In this document: positions 1 through 8,862 of the stretch, piece by piece | Layout of the letters: each line of letters opens with the position of its first letter | Numbering within the stretch: the first letter of the stretch is position 1 | Assembly (NCBI GenBank): GCA_020723325.1 | Contig: DYJD01000023.1 | Coordinates: forward strand, 62,001-126,000 | Source of the DNA: Desulfosudis oleivorans | Lineage (GTDB): Bacteria > Desulfobacterota > Desulfobacteria > Desulfobacterales > SURF-7 | Reading direction: 5' to 3' | DNA length: 64,000 nucleotides | Program-made: the position numbers and the translations under genes | The notes under the pieces: generated by a model | Databases searched by the model: none | The model's input: the letters and a program-made list of their open reading frames with translations, nothing else | Told to the model about the DNA's origin: nothing

Positions 1-484
1 TGTACCATGCCCATCGATATTTACCCCAATCCCGCTGCTTTTCAAAACCCAGAGAATCCGGCGTATGTCTTCCCTTGCCGGCTTTATACCCGGTAATGTG
101 GATAAAACGGCGGACTTTTTTAGCTCTTTCAGCAATCATTTTTATAAGTTCAAGCGGAGCCTCAACATTCACCTGATAGGCATCATCATAGCGAAGACCC
201 CAGCCGGTCATACTCGCAAGATTATAAACATCAAAAATGCCTTTGAGTTTCTCTTGATCCTGCGTTGACATGCCCAATTCAGGTTTTCGCATATCCCCTT
301 CGATTAAATAAATGCGTTTGGAATCACCGCCATGACGATCGATCCAGTTTAATAATTCCACCCCGGTTGTCATTTTATTCCGGGCTAAAACCCCAACACT
401 TCTTCCTTTTTGCGTAAGTTCAAGTACTAACCAGCGGCCTATAAATCCTGTTCCGCCTGTTACAAAATCATCCAATTTTTTCAT
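1..484 (-). CDS. NAD(P)-dependent epimerase/dehydratase (SDR), partial
   Basis: About 161 N-terminal residues are visible; the gene runs off the left edge. The protein starts MKKLDDFVTGGTGFIGRW, carrying the GGTGFIG Rossmann dinucleotide-binding motif of extended SDRs close to the N-terminus, followed by a typical NLAS-like strand (residues near 88-91) and a conserved N-VEAPLELIKMI helix. The start is supported by an AGGAGG ribosome site about 4-5 bases upstream. The substrate cannot be told: extended SDRs act on nucleotide sugars, sterol-like or acyl substrates. It lies 113 bp downstream of a TetR regulator on the same strand, with an operator-like palindrome just before its start, so it is probably the regulator's target. 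The catalytic YxxxK region is outside the window. Confidence 0.85.
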   Translation of the reverse strand, partial: MKKLDDFVTGGTGFIGRWLVLELTQKGRSVGVLARNKMTTGVELLNWIDRHGGDSKRIYLIEGDMRKPELGMSTQDQEKLKGIFDVYNLASMTGWGLRYDDAYQVNVEAPLELIKMIAERAKKVRRFIHITGYKAGKGRHTPDSLGFEKQRDWGKYRWAWY

Positions 485-495
485 AGTCCTCCTGT

Positions 496-515
496 TATAT
501 TGACCGGTTTATATA
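496..515. promoter_or_regulatory. Operator-like palindrome upstream of the SDR gene
   Basis: TATATTGACCGGTTTATATA is nearly a perfect palindrome centred on ACCGGT, 12 bases before the SDR start codon. It resembles the site at 1240-1257 in the tetR promoter (shared TATA-N-ACCG half) and the TAGACC/GGTCTA-type boxes known for LmrA/YxaF/NemR-type TetR regulators. Inferred binding site for the adjacent TetR protein. Confidence 0.55.
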
Positions 516-597
516 TTTTTTACTAATTAAAGTACTATGTGTGTTAATTTGCATGCTCGGTTTTAAAACAATTTTAATTCATACATTTTTATAAATT

Positions 598-1182
598 TCA
601 GGTATTGCTTTCTTCCGGCAGCATCCCCAAAATACATTCTGCAATGCTTTTTAAAGGCGCAGAGTCCTTATAAGCCTGACTAAGAATAACCGCACCCTCA
701 ACACTTGAAATAAATAGAGTCGCCAAAGACATGGCTTTTTTTGAGTCAATTCCAGCTTTTTCAAAACGTTGGCTAATCGTTAACTCCCATGACCTGAAAT
801 TTTCTTTACAGACCATTTGGATTCGTTCTGAAAATGAGGAGGCATCAGAAGAACTAGCTGCTAGGGGGCAGCCTTTTTTAAAGCCAGAGGACTCTAACTC
901 ATTGATAAAAAAATCGATAACCGTTCGCATGGCGGTTTTTAAACTGGCCGTGCATTGAAATATCTGCCGCAAGAGACTGTCTATCTCCTTTCCATTAAAT
1001 TGCAGTGCTGTCGCGACGAGCTCTTCCTTACCGTTGGGAAAATGAAAATACAGCGAGCCCTTGGGCGTTCCGCTTTCACGGATAATTTCCTGCAACCCGA
1101 CACCATTATATCCTTTAATCTTGACAAGATCGATGGTTGTTTCTATCAGGCGTCTTTTTGTTTCCTCGCCTCTTTCTGTCAT
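598..1182 (-). CDS. TetR/AcrR family transcriptional regulator (LmrA/YxaF-like)
   Basis: 194 residues. An N-terminal helix-turn-helix (residues about 10-55, with the family signature GTPKGSLYFHFPNGKEEL) is followed by an all-alpha ligand domain with a FKKGCPLA segment (around residue 105). A cysteine sits at this place in NemR- and YxaF-type members, some of which sense electrophiles through it. It is upstream of, and on the same strand as, the SDR gene at 1-484. A sigma70-like promoter at 1254-1282 overlaps an operator-like palindrome, so autoregulation is likely. The ligand is unknown. The family call is firm; the subfamily call is tentative. Confidence 0.9.
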   Translation of the reverse strand: MTERGEETKRRLIETTIDLVKIKGYNGVGLQEIIRESGTPKGSLYFHFPNGKEELVATALQFNGKEIDSLLRQIFQCTASLKTAMRTVIDFFINELESSGFKKGCPLAASSSDASSFSERIQMVCKENFRSWELTISQRFEKAGIDSKKAMSLATLFISSVEGAVILSQAYKDSAPLKSIAECILGMLPEESNT

Positions 1183-1239
1183 TAAAGCATCCTCTATGAA
1201 ATTCTTGAATAAATGTTAGAATCAAGTTTGTAAATTAAT

Positions 1240-1257
1240 TATACAGCACGGTCTATA
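1240..1257. promoter_or_regulatory. Operator-like palindrome over the tetR -10 box
   Basis: TATACAGCACGGTCTATA is an imperfect palindrome (outer TATA arms, CGGTCTATA half site) that overlaps the -10 hexamer of the promoter at 1254-1282. It shares its half site with 496-515. Likely autoregulatory site of the TetR protein. Confidence 0.5.
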
Positions 1258-1282
1258 TATTTCAAATTTATTATTTTGTCAA
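1254..1282 (-). promoter_or_regulatory. Sigma70-type promoter of tetR
   Basis: Read on the minus strand: TTGACA (1277-1282), 17-bp spacer, TATATA (1254-1259). It points at the tetR start codon about 70 bp downstream. The -35 is perfect and the -10 matches 4 of 6. Confidence 0.6.
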
Positions 1283-1345
1283 AGTAAATTTTATAAAGCC
1301 AAGCTTCAAGTATCACCAGCGCAGTAATTCATCAACTCAAATTTA

Positions 1346-1366
1346 CTACCGGCTAAAAGCCGGTAG
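1346..1366. repeat. Perfect hairpin CTACCGGC-TAAAA-GCCGGTAG
   Basis: An 8-bp perfect stem with a 5-base loop, next to a decayed coding remnant (1412-1721). It resembles the subterminal hairpins at the right ends of IS200/IS605-type elements, but no tnpA or tnpB is recognisable here, so the origin stays open. It could also act as a terminator-like structure. Confidence 0.35.
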
Positions 1367-1411
1367 GTTGTGTCGCGCGTAAACGCTCGTTAAGACTGAA
1401 AGTCATCTAAA

Positions 1412-1721
1412 CTATTCGGATGAATCCGCCTTAAGGGGCATATCCTCTTTTTGTTCTTTTTCATCCCATATTTTAAATATTCCTGATTCTTCATTCAATC
1501 CTGCCGGCTGCAGCAAAGGCTGAAGCGAATCTCAAAAGCCACTGTAAGATCAGGAGGCCCTCCCCGAGGCTTTCGCCCATAGTGGGCGCAGTGCAGAGGT
1601 CCCCCGCAAAAGGGCAGCGCTTCGCTCGGGTCTGATCAGCTAAATCTTGGTCTATCTTGTAAAGAAGAGAAAATAAGGCTTTGCGATGGAGAATTTCAGG
1701 TGGTATCATTGGCCCTGCCAT
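1412..1721 (-). pseudogene. Frameshifted zinc-ribbon protein remnant (mobile-element associated)
   Basis: On the minus strand one frame reads IPPEILHRKALFSLLYKIDQ then TRAKRCPF. Skipping to another frame at about 1610 continues CGGPLHCAHYGRKPRGGP and RFSLCCSR, which gives paired cysteines of a zinc ribbon. A third frame gives an acidic tail ending ...PLKADSSE and a stop at 1412-1414. Intact relatives with a CPFxGCGGxLH..YxRKPRGGP pattern occur in deltaproteobacteria (from memory, often near transposase genes). At least two frame changes show the copy is dead. Confidence 0.5.
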
Positions 1722-1738
1722 TATTGGTTATGGTGGCA

Positions 1739-1782
1739 GGAGCCCCCTACAACGCACCGGCCAAGGAACGCGAGGGGGCTCC
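1739..1782. repeat. 10-bp inverted repeat; otherwise featureless 1722-1975
   Basis: GGAGCCCCCT (1739-1748) and AGGGGGCTCC (1773-1782) form a perfect 10-bp stem with a 24-base loop. The stretch from 1722 to 1975 has no credible gene; it is probably the edge of the same decayed element as 1412-1721. Confidence 0.4.
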
Positions 1783-1975
1783 ATCAACTTTCCCTCGCTG
1801 TTCTTGTCCATTTTTCTTTATTTTTCCATCAATTTTTTTAGCTGTGCTCACTTGGATACCTACCGCCCGACGATTTATTTCTGCTTTGCAGCCGTTCTTT
1901 GGGATTTTTATCCAATTCGTTCCATTGCCACCGGTGAGCTGACCATCAACCTGTTACACAGGTGGCGACCAGCCG

Positions 1976-2608
1976 TTAGAAAGCCGACAAACTGAACAAG
2001 GCCAGGTTCCCCAGGCAATGGATGACGATGGGTGTCATGAGTTTTTTTTCCATTTCATAGGCCACGGCAAATACAAGTCCGCCGCAGGTTTGGATCAGGG
2101 GTAGCCCGGGATGGGCCAGGGCAAAAACCAGGGTGGAAAGACCGATGGCGGCCAAAATGCCGAAGCGGCGCAGATAGCCGTAAAGGATGCCGCGGAAGAG
2201 GAGTTCTTCCGCCACCGGTGCAATGAAACCGCCCACCAGGAAAAAAAGCAGGCGCAAGCCGGGGCGGCCCGGCAGGGAAAAGCGCAGCAGGTTCAACGGA
2301 TTGATCTGAAACAGGAACAGCAGGCCGAAACCCACGGCAGTCACCAGGCCGAAACCGGCCGACCAGATCAAGCCCCTTCCCAGGCCTGGAAGAATCTGTC
2401 TTGAACCGAGGCCGACGGCTGAGAGCCCCCGGGTGAAGCTGAATACGATGACCAGCAATGCTGAAATTTCAATGATCCGCACCATTCCCAGGACGGCCAA
2501 GTCCGGCCACGGCAGCACCGCCGCGGCGGCTGTGCGCGCTTTCTCGCACAAGTAAAGGATCGCCAAGGAGCAGCAGACGATTTTCAGATTGAGGGCTTTT
2601 GTGTCCAT
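1976..2608 (-). CDS. CPBP family intramembrane glutamic endopeptidase
   Basis: 210 residues from the ATG at 2608 (an upstream start at 2641 would overlap the preceding gene further). Several hydrophobic segments are followed by the CPBP (Abi/Rce1-like) motif 1 EELLFRGILYGYLRR, then FALAHPG and a C-terminal IVIHCLGN motif; the glutamate pair and two histidines are the expected active site. Bacterial relatives are membrane proteases of mostly unknown substrate, some linked to bacteriocin immunity or protein maturation. It overlaps the end of the HEAT-repeat membrane protein gene by 25 bp, so it is the last gene of a minus-strand operon of four (outer membrane protein, chemoreceptor, HEAT protein, protease). 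Confidence 0.88.
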   Translation of the reverse strand: MDTKALNLKIVCCSLAILYLCEKARTAAAAVLPWPDLAVLGMVRIIEISALLVIVFSFTRGLSAVGLGSRQILPGLGRGLIWSAGFGLVTAVGFGLLFLFQINPLNLLRFSLPGRPGLRLLFFLVGGFIAPVAEELLFRGILYGYLRRFGILAAIGLSTLVFALAHPGLPLIQTCGGLVFAVAYEMEKKLMTPIVIHCLGNLALFSLSAF

Positions 2609-4083
2609 CCCAATTTCCTGAGGGTCCGGTAGCCGTACCATTGGTCGTACCAGTTGGTGGAGGCTTGCAGGCGGTGGAGTACTGTCCTGATATCCATGGA
2701 ATTGCCCGTAAAACCCAAGGCATAATAAGCCATGCAGACCACGTTGAACTGTTGGTCGTTGAGAAGCATGAGGAGCTGGCTTCGGCTTTCGGGCCGGCGG
2801 CTTTTGGCAAGGGCCCTGGCAAGCCAGTAGCGTTCGGCGGCATGGGGGCTTTCCAAAAGGGGCCGGACTTCTCCTAATGTGAAGATGTCCATGGACTTGT
2901 CATGGATGAGCTGCAGGGCGGCAATGCGTTGAGCACGCTCCGGCGATGAAAGCGCCTGCTTCAGATTGTCCGGCTTTACATGGGTATCCGGGGCAAGCAA
3001 GTGTAGAAAAAGCAGGGCGATTCCCGCGGCAAGGATCAGGCCTGCCAAATGGGCCGGCAGCGGTCGCAAAAATCGTCCCAGCAGGCTGATGGGCACAAGG
3101 CAAAGCGACGCATACAGAAACAGGGCCCCGGAGAACAACAGAGAGACCATGGTGAGGTTTCTGAAAAAAGCATTGCCATCGCTCTTGCGGGAAAAGTCGT
3201 TGAGAAAATCAGAGGGCCGTTCCAGAAAGGCCTTGGTCTTGGCCCGCAGCACTTCTTTTTGGTGGAATTCAAAAATCAGCTCGTCCCGGGACAACCGGAA
3301 ATGAATCGCGGCAGCATCCCGGACCGGCAGATAGTCATTCCCGATCAAGCTGTTTTTGATTTGAGCGGCCAGGGCTGGGTCGTCCGGGGCGGTAACATTG
3401 CAGGGTCTGATGAGCTGCTGACCAAAGGATTGAAACACATGAGCGGAATAAAGACTGTTTTCATAATAAAATTCGTTCAATTCGGCTCCCAGGGAAGTGG
3501 AAAAAAGTACCCGGTCCCGAATATTCAAGAAAATTCCCATGTCTGCCCGGACCACCAGTACGGCGGCAAAGGCTGTGAAACCGAGCAGCAGAAGCGTGTT
3601 TTGCCGGGTTTTTCTGTTTGCGGCCAGGGCCAGGGATTTGCGGCCGGCGGCAAACACCACCGGCGGAATCAACACCAGCAGGGTGGTGGGAAAAGCGGCA
3701 AAGCCGTTGTGGTTGACGGCGGCCGGTAACAGCAGCCAGAGAAGCGCGGGCAGCAGCAGGCCGGCCCGGGTCGACCACCCTAAAAAAGTCCGCAACCGGG
3801 CCAGGGCCATGGTCAGGGCGGACAGGGCTAAACCGATGGTCAAAGTGAAAAAAAGTCCGCCGTTCACAGCCGCCTTTACTGTCCCCAGGCTGGGCAGAAC
3901 ATGGAGATTGGGAACGATCACATAGCCGGCCGCGGCCAATTGGGTCAGAGTGCGCTGGAAATCGAGGTCTGCAAAATATATAAAACCAGTGGAGACGAGC
4001 TGGGCGGTGATCATCCCGGCCAACAGGGGGATGATCCCATGGAGAAGCTTTTTCATAAACCCGGGCGCGCTTTGAATCGTCAC
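2584..4083 (-). CDS. Membrane protein with C-terminal HEAT-like repeats
   Basis: 499 residues from a GTG at 4083 whose GTGA overlaps the chemoreceptor stop; an ATG at 4056 (MKKLLHG) is an alternative start. An N-terminal hydrophobic half has about five to six membrane segments (residues roughly 15-35, 70-90, 105-125, 130-150, 165-180). A soluble loop of about 120 residues follows, then two more membrane segments (about 310-370). The C-terminus of about 120 residues has HEAT/PBS-like helical repeats (AAERYWLARALAKS, QFNVVCMAYYALGFTGN). No enzyme motif was seen. Position between a chemoreceptor and a CPBP protease suggests an envelope role, but function is unknown. Confidence 0.75.
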   Translation of the reverse strand: MTIQSAPGFMKKLLHGIIPLLAGMITAQLVSTGFIYFADLDFQRTLTQLAAAGYVIVPNLHVLPSLGTVKAAVNGGLFFTLTIGLALSALTMALARLRTFLGWSTRAGLLLPALLWLLLPAAVNHNGFAAFPTTLLVLIPPVVFAAGRKSLALAANRKTRQNTLLLLGFTAFAAVLVVRADMGIFLNIRDRVLFSTSLGAELNEFYYENSLYSAHVFQSFGQQLIRPCNVTAPDDPALAAQIKNSLIGNDYLPVRDAAAIHFRLSRDELIFEFHQKEVLRAKTKAFLERPSDFLNDFSRKSDGNAFFRNLTMVSLLFSGALFLYASLCLVPISLLGRFLRPLPAHLAGLILAAGIALLFLHLLAPDTHVKPDNLKQALSSPERAQRIAALQLIHDKSMDIFTLGEVRPLLESPHAAERYWLARALAKSRRPESRSQLLMLLNDQQFNVVCMAYYALGFTGNSMDIRTVLHRLQASTNWYDQWYGYRTLRKLGWTQKPSI

Positions 4084-5759
4084 ACCTTGAATTTGCTCAC
4101 GAGGCCATTCAATTGTTCGGCCAGGTGCGCCAGTTTTTCAGCGTTCAGGTTTAATTGGGAACTGCTGTTGGACATCTCGCTGGCAGCCTGATTCACTTCG
4201 GAGATGTCCCCGGCGATCTGGGCCGCCACGCTGGAGCTTTGGGCCACGTTTTTATTGACATCGCTGATGCCGCTGGAAACCTGAACAACATTGCTGGCGA
4301 TTTCCTTGGTGGTAACCGACTGCTCTTCCACAGCCGTGGCGATGGTGGAAACGATTTCATTCACGTCGTTGATGATTTTGGAGATCTGTTCAATGTCCGA
4401 CACCGTGCCGGCGGTGGTGCCCTGGATGCCTTCGATTTTCAGCTTGATGTCATGGGTGGCGGCCGCGGTTTGCCTGGCAAGTTCTTTGATTTCGTTGGCC
4501 ACCACCGCGAAGCCCTTGCCGGCTTCTCCGGCCCGGGCCGCTTCAATGGTGGCGTTCAGGGCCAGGAGGTTGGTCTGTTCGGATATCTCGGTGATGGCTT
4601 CGGTGACTTTGCCCACCTCCTGAGCCGCGATGCCCAGGGCTTCCACCCGCTCGGAGGCGTTCTTGGCCTGGGCCACGGCTTTATTAGAGATGGCCGCGGC
4701 TTTTTCAGAGTTTTGGGCGATTTCACTGATGGTGGCGGTCATCTCCTCAGCGGCGGTGGCCACCATTTCCGTATTGGTGGAAGCCTGCTCCATGGCGGCG
4801 GCCACGGAATCCATATTCTTGTTCATCTCATCGGCCGCATCCGCAACCGTATCGGCCCGGGCCGACATTTGATTGGCCGCGTCGGTCATCAAGCCGGAAA
4901 GATCGGTCAATTCCTTGGCCGAGATGCGCAGCGTATCGGCATTGGCCGCGATATGGCGGATCATGCCCTGGAGGTTGTCGATGAAGGTGTTGAACCATTG
5001 GGAAAGATCGCCGACCTCATCATAAGTGAAAACGGCAATCCGTTTGGTCAGATCGCCCTCACCCTGGGCAATATTTCTCAGCATGGCGCCGGTGTTGCGC
5101 AGGGGCAGGGTGATGGAGCGCTTTATGAGGATGAACATCAGAAAAATGGCCACGATGACCACGATTAAAAAAATCGCGAGATTCAAATAGCGCAGCCCCT
5201 TGGTATCACCGATGACGGATGAGAGTTCAGCGCGGAGATTGTCGGAGAAATCCTGGGTTAGGGTAGTGAGCAGGTCCTTCAGCCGGTCGGTTTCCTCTGC
5301 CAGTTTGCCGGCCTGCTCGGAGATGTTCTTGCCTTTACCGTCTGTTTCCGAGTCCGTGGCGCTCATGACGACATAAGTGGCAGCGGCCTTTTTCGAAAAA
5401 TCATTGAGTTGTTTCCGGATGACGTCGACTTTTTCTTTTTCTTTAACCGGGATGCCGGGCTGGTTGATAATGGCGGCGAGGTTCCTGTCGATTTCACCGG
5501 CTTTTTTCTGGCCGGCTTCCACCAGGGCCGTATCACCCAACAAGATGGCGTCATTGTACAGTTTGATCTGTTCCTTATAGGCGGTCAGGGCTGCCTGGCT
5601 GTCCTGGGCGGACGGGAACAAGTATTCGGATACGGCGTATAGGCGGGATTCAGCTTGGCGGCCTTTGAAAAAACCAAAACCCATGGAGAAGAAATATCCC
5701 AGAATCAGGATGCTGATGCTGAACCATATTTTTTTTGCAATATTGAGTGAGCGCCACAT
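4080..5759 (-). CDS. Methyl-accepting chemotaxis protein
   Basis: 559 residues. A short cytoplasmic start and TM1 (about 10-30) are followed by a periplasmic helical sensor of about 160 residues resembling a four-helix-bundle ligand domain, TM2 (about 193-213), HAMP (about 215-268) and a long signalling domain. The kinase-contact tip contains [20 protein letters not shown] and [15 protein letters not shown], the hallmark of MCPs that bind CheA/CheW. The C-terminus lacks a CheR-tethering pentapeptide. It lies 27 bp downstream of the outer-membrane protein gene. Ligand unknown. Confidence 0.95.
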   Translation of the reverse strand: MWRSLNIAKKIWFSISILILGYFFSMGFGFFKGRQAESRLYAVSEYLFPSAQDSQAALTAYKEQIKLYNDAILLGDTALVEAGQKKAGEIDRNLAAIINQPGIPVKEKEKVDVIRKQLNDFSKKAAATYVVMSATDSETDGKGKNISEQAGKLAEETDRLKDLLTTLTQDFSDNLRAELSSVIGDTKGLRYLNLAIFLIVVIVAIFLMFILIKRSITLPLRNTGAMLRNIAQGEGDLTKRIAVFTYDEVGDLSQWFNTFIDNLQGMIRHIAANADTLRISAKELTDLSGLMTDAANQMSARADTVADAADEMNKNMDSVAAAMEQASTNTEMVATAAEEMTATISEIAQNSEKAAAISNKAVAQAKNASERVEALGIAAQEVGKVTEAITEISEQTNLLALNATIEAARAGEAGKGFAVVANEIKELARQTAAATHDIKLKIEGIQGTTAGTVSDIEQISKIINDVNEIVSTIATAVEEQSVTTKEIASNVVQVSSGISDVNKNVAQSSSVAAQIAGDISEVNQAASEMSNSSSQLNLNAEKLAHLAEQLNGLVSKFKV

Positions 5760-5786
5760 AAAAAAACCTCCGAATGAACAAGCGGC

Positions 5787-6626
5787 CTAGAACCTGACCA
5801 GAACCTGGCAGGACAGGGCCGTTTCCGTGCGAGCTCTGGCTTCCACATTCAGACTGAAACGATTGGAATAGCAGTAATTGATTCCCACAAAGGGGCCTTT
5901 GTTGGATTCCAGCAGAATATCGCCATTATAATTGAAGCTTGCGTCTTTGGAAAGGGCAATGCTTTCATGCCCTCTGCTCTCCATTATTAGGAAACCTACA
6001 TACGGGACGAAATTGTCCACTTGGTAGGAAAGGGCTACCGCGCCTTGATAGTCGCTTATGTCAAGGGTATAATCAGTGTCGGTTATGGGTTCTCCAGATC
6101 TATAAAAAGGTTGGGACATATAAACCGATGCATACATGATGGCGTTTTCATCTTGGACTTTTATTTTTCTGTAGCTGGCATCCATGCCGATGCGCAGAAA
6201 AACACCTTCGTTGACTTTATGCTCATACATGACGGCTTTGAACCCGAGTCCGAAGACCGGTTCCGGGTCGGTTTTAATGCGTATTTGTCTGATCGCTATT
6301 CTTCCCGGCAGATCATATTTATTGATTTTTTTGCTGTCGCTGTACCGGCCGGTGCCCAGAAAACCATACAGCATCATATTGTCCCTGAGCACGGCGCCGA
6401 TCTTGGCGCCATAAGTGTCCAGGTTAAAATCGCCGGAATGGTCCTTGTATTTCCGGTCGGAAATAAAATCCGCTTCCAGGCTTGCGAAAACGCCGTAGGG
6501 GCGTTCATAGGTGAACAGCCCGTTGCTTAAATAAGCCGGATCGGCAATGTTGCCCACAGGTGTAGCTGCAGCCGAGCCGATCCAAATGAATATGGTCAAA
6601 GCGATGCAACACAAGCGATATTTCAT
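5787..6626 (-). CDS. Predicted outer-membrane beta-barrel protein
   Basis: 279 residues from the ATG at 6626, chosen because a GGAG site lies upstream and the start agrees with the promoter at 6695-6723; a longer start at 6686 would sit almost at the transcription start. A signal peptide (MKYRLCCIALTIFIWIGSAA) is followed by alternating amphipathic strands rich in Tyr, Phe and Gly, and the chain ends ...LVRF with a terminal phenylalanine, the usual BAM-recognition signature. Many strands carry the paired pattern of small porin-like barrels (GLFTYERPYGVFASLEADF). The family is not recognised. First gene of the operon that continues into the chemoreceptor. Confidence 0.7.
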   Translation of the reverse strand: MKYRLCCIALTIFIWIGSAAATPVGNIADPAYLSNGLFTYERPYGVFASLEADFISDRKYKDHSGDFNLDTYGAKIGAVLRDNMMLYGFLGTGRYSDSKKINKYDLPGRIAIRQIRIKTDPEPVFGLGFKAVMYEHKVNEGVFLRIGMDASYRKIKVQDENAIMYASVYMSQPFYRSGEPITDTDYTLDISDYQGAVALSYQVDNFVPYVGFLIMESRGHESIALSKDASFNYNGDILLESNKGPFVGINYCYSNRFSLNVEARARTETALSCQVLVRF

Positions 6627-6694
6627 CCTCTGTCTCCTTTCCATTCGGAAGAGGGTTTGCATGATTGTGCAGGAGCATATGTGCATTTTATCCT

Positions 6695-6723
6695 GCTATA
6701 TTTGAAATATCGTTTTGTGTCAA
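6695..6723 (-). promoter_or_regulatory. Sigma70 promoter of the OMP-MCP operon
   Basis: Minus strand: TTGACA (6718-6723), exactly 17 bp, TATAGC (6695-6700). Transcription would start near 6688, giving a leader of about 60 bases before the ATG at 6626. It sits back to back with the end of the GNAT-fused hydrolase gene. Confidence 0.65.
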
Positions 6724-6738
6724 AGGGTAATGTAGTCG

Positions 6739-8604
6739 TCATTCGAACTTGCAGCTCAGCAACAGTTTATCTTCTTCCAGCACCGTGGTCACCTTGTAAG
6801 GCATGGTCTTGAATATATTGATCATGGCCTTGTTGTCCGGCGCGGTGTAGGCATACAGACCGGCAATGCCGTTTTCCCGGGCCGCGTCGGCCAATTTTTT
6901 CAAAAGGATTTTGCCCAAACCCTTGCCTTGATAAGGTTTGCTTACGGAAAAAGCCACTTCCGCCATGGTGCCGGAATGATCGGTCAGGCATTCACCCATG
7001 GCCACCACCTGGCCGAAGCCGATTTCCCCCACCACCGCCACCAGGGTCAGATCATTGATGTAGTCGATGAGGGAGATGCCCTGGATTTCGTCATGGACAA
7101 AGCTGCGTTTTTCGTGGAAAAATCTGGCCACCACATCGTTTTTATCCAGGTTGTAGAAATGCTCTTGAATGCGCCTTTCATCCACGGGTTTGGCCGGCCG
7201 GATGGTGATTTCCTCACCATCCACCACGATCACTTCCTCCAAGTGCACCGGATAAATGCCGTGGATGGATTCCGTAAGGGTCCGTTCCGGCCCGAGCAGC
7301 CCCATTTCCTTGGCCCGGGAAAATAGTTCATCCCGGAATTTGGGGTGGGCGATGCTGATCATGGCCAGGGCTCTTTCCTGGATGCTTTTACCGAAGAGAT
7401 TGACAGCCCCATATTCGGTGACCACATACTGAACGTCGCTGCGGGGCACCACCACGGCCATGTCGTCCAATTGCGGAACGATCCTGCTTTTTTCCTCGTG
7501 GGTGTCGGTGGAGGTCAGCAACAGGATGGCCTTGCCGCCTTCAGCCCTGGAGGAACCCCGCACAAAGTCCAGGATTCCGGTTACCCCGGAAAAATGATTG
7601 TAGGGCAGGGCATCGGCCGCAGCCTGACCGGTCAAATCTATGGCGCTGGCCACATTCATGGAAACCATTTTGTAATGGGCCGAAATGATGTTGGGATTGT
7701 TGACATAGTCCGAGGGCAGGAATTCCACGGCCGGATTGTCGTGTAGGAACTGGTACAGGTCCTTGCTGCCCACGGCGCTGCTGGCGATGAGTTTGCCTTC
7801 GTTAATGCCTTTTCTGCGGTTGGTGATGACCCCTTCGGAATAGAGCCGCATCATGCCGTCGGTCAAATATTGGCTGTGGACGCCGAGGTCGTTTTTTTCC
7901 GACAGGGCCAGGAGGGTGGCGTGGGGCGTGGCGCCCAGGCTGATCTGGATGGTGGAGCCGTCGTCGATGAGGCGGGCGATCTGGCGCGCCACCATGTCGG
8001 CGGACTTGATGTCCGGGTAATCGCCGATGGTCAGGAGTTCTTCCTCGTGTTCCACGAAAATATCCACATTATTGACGTGGATGAAACTGCGGCCCAGAAC
8101 CCGCGGCATTTTGGGATTGACCTGGGCGATTACCAGATCCGCGGAAAGGGCCGCGGCCATGGTCACATCCACGGAAACCCCGAGACTCATCCAGCCGAAA
8201 TCATCCGGCGGCGAGACCTGGATCAGGGCCACATGGATGGGCAATTTGCGGGTCCTGAAAAGGCGCGGAATGGCAAAGAGATTTATGGGCGTGATGAAGC
8301 GGATATTCCGGGCCAGCCCCTTGGCATGGGCCGACCCGCTGTAGAAAGAGCGGATATTCAGGCTCTGACTTTTGGATTTGTTGGCGATCAGGGTCAGGGG
8401 AATGGTTTCCAGGGCCAGCAAACGCACGATTTCAATGTCGGTCAGGCCCACGGCCGCCTCGGAAAGCTCCTGAACCAGGTATTGGGGCTCGCCGCAGGAA
8501 GATCCGAGAAAAACCCGCTGACCGGGTTTGATCATCCGGATGGCCTCTTGAACGGTTCTTTTTTTTTCAATATAGCTGTCTGCCCAGGAATGCGCCGGTT
8601 TCAT
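6739..8604 (-). CDS. Acetyl-CoA hydrolase/CoA-transferase with C-terminal GNAT acetyltransferase domain
   Basis: 621 residues from the ATG at 8604 (GGAGG seven bases upstream); earlier starts would read through a palindromic repeat and give low-complexity sequence. Residues about 10-450 are a two-part CoA-transferase of the acetyl-CoA hydrolase/4-hydroxybutyrate CoA-transferase type (GQRVFLGSSCGEPQYLVQEL; FSGVTGILDFVRGSSRAEGG; VTEYGAVNLFGKSIQERA). Residues about 460-621 are a GNAT fold with the acetyl-CoA loop QGKGLGKILLKKL. Such fusions are known in deltaproteobacteria; the GNAT part may acylate or regulate protein lysines, but its target is unknown. It probably handles short-chain acyl-CoA and acetate, in keeping with ackA-pta nearby. 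Divergent from the DRE-TIM gene. Confidence 0.9.
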   Translation of the reverse strand: MKPAHSWADSYIEKKRTVQEAIRMIKPGQRVFLGSSCGEPQYLVQELSEAAVGLTDIEIVRLLALETIPLTLIANKSKSQSLNIRSFYSGSAHAKGLARNIRFITPINLFAIPRLFRTRKLPIHVALIQVSPPDDFGWMSLGVSVDVTMAAALSADLVIAQVNPKMPRVLGRSFIHVNNVDIFVEHEEELLTIGDYPDIKSADMVARQIARLIDDGSTIQISLGATPHATLLALSEKNDLGVHSQYLTDGMMRLYSEGVITNRRKGINEGKLIASSAVGSKDLYQFLHDNPAVEFLPSDYVNNPNIISAHYKMVSMNVASAIDLTGQAAADALPYNHFSGVTGILDFVRGSSRAEGGKAILLLTSTDTHEEKSRIVPQLDDMAVVVPRSDVQYVVTEYGAVNLFGKSIQERALAMISIAHPKFRDELFSRAKEMGLLGPERTLTESIHGIYPVHLEEVIVVDGEEITIRPAKPVDERRIQEHFYNLDKNDVVARFFHEKRSFVHDEIQGISLIDYINDLTLVAVVGEIGFGQVVAMGECLTDHSGTMAEVAFSVSKPYQGKGLGKILLKKLADAARENGIAGLYAYTAPDNKAMINIFKTMPYKVTTVLEEDKLLLSCKFE

Positions 8605-8730
8605 GTGATGCCTCCGAAAATGAGTATGGGGGAAGGATCTGGAAAAGATATTGATAAAAAATAGCATGTTTGGCATCTTGTTGCAAGGGCCGACCTGTTG
8701 TTGAGGTGGGATAGCATGCATGCAGCTTTT

Positions 8731-8813
8731 TTCGGGGTCGGGGTCGGGGTCGGAATCGGTATCGGGGTCGATAAAAATTCGATACCGATTCCGATACCGA
8801 TACCGACCCCGAA
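8731..8813. repeat. Long palindrome of TCG-periodic hexamers
   Basis: Both arms are runs of the 6-base unit TCGGNN (TCGGGG, TCGGAA, TCGGTA) meeting at an AT-rich centre near 8772-8780, so the whole stretch can fold on itself. It sits in the divergent gap between the hydrolase and the DRE-TIM gene (8605-8862). Related units recur at 15422-15456 and, with another hexamer, at 15601-15765. The gap holds no gene. Confidence 0.8.
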
Positions 8814-8862
8814 AGATTGGCTGGCAGAGACGAACCAAATTTTTTCATGAAAGCTATAGCCA

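Noticed and set aside
1300..1420. Omega-RNA or right end of an IS605/TnpB element
   Set aside because: The hairpin is suggestive, but no TnpB or TnpA coding trace was found, so I list only the hairpin.
4155..5168. Long glycine/histidine-rich plus-strand frame
   Set aside because: Antisense shadow of the chemoreceptor gene, low complexity, no ribosome site.
8605..8838. N-terminal extension of the GNAT-fused hydrolase
   Set aside because: The extra 78 residues are read from the TCG-hexamer palindrome (RYRYRNRYR, DPDTDSDPDPDP) and the ATG at 8604 has a good ribosome site.
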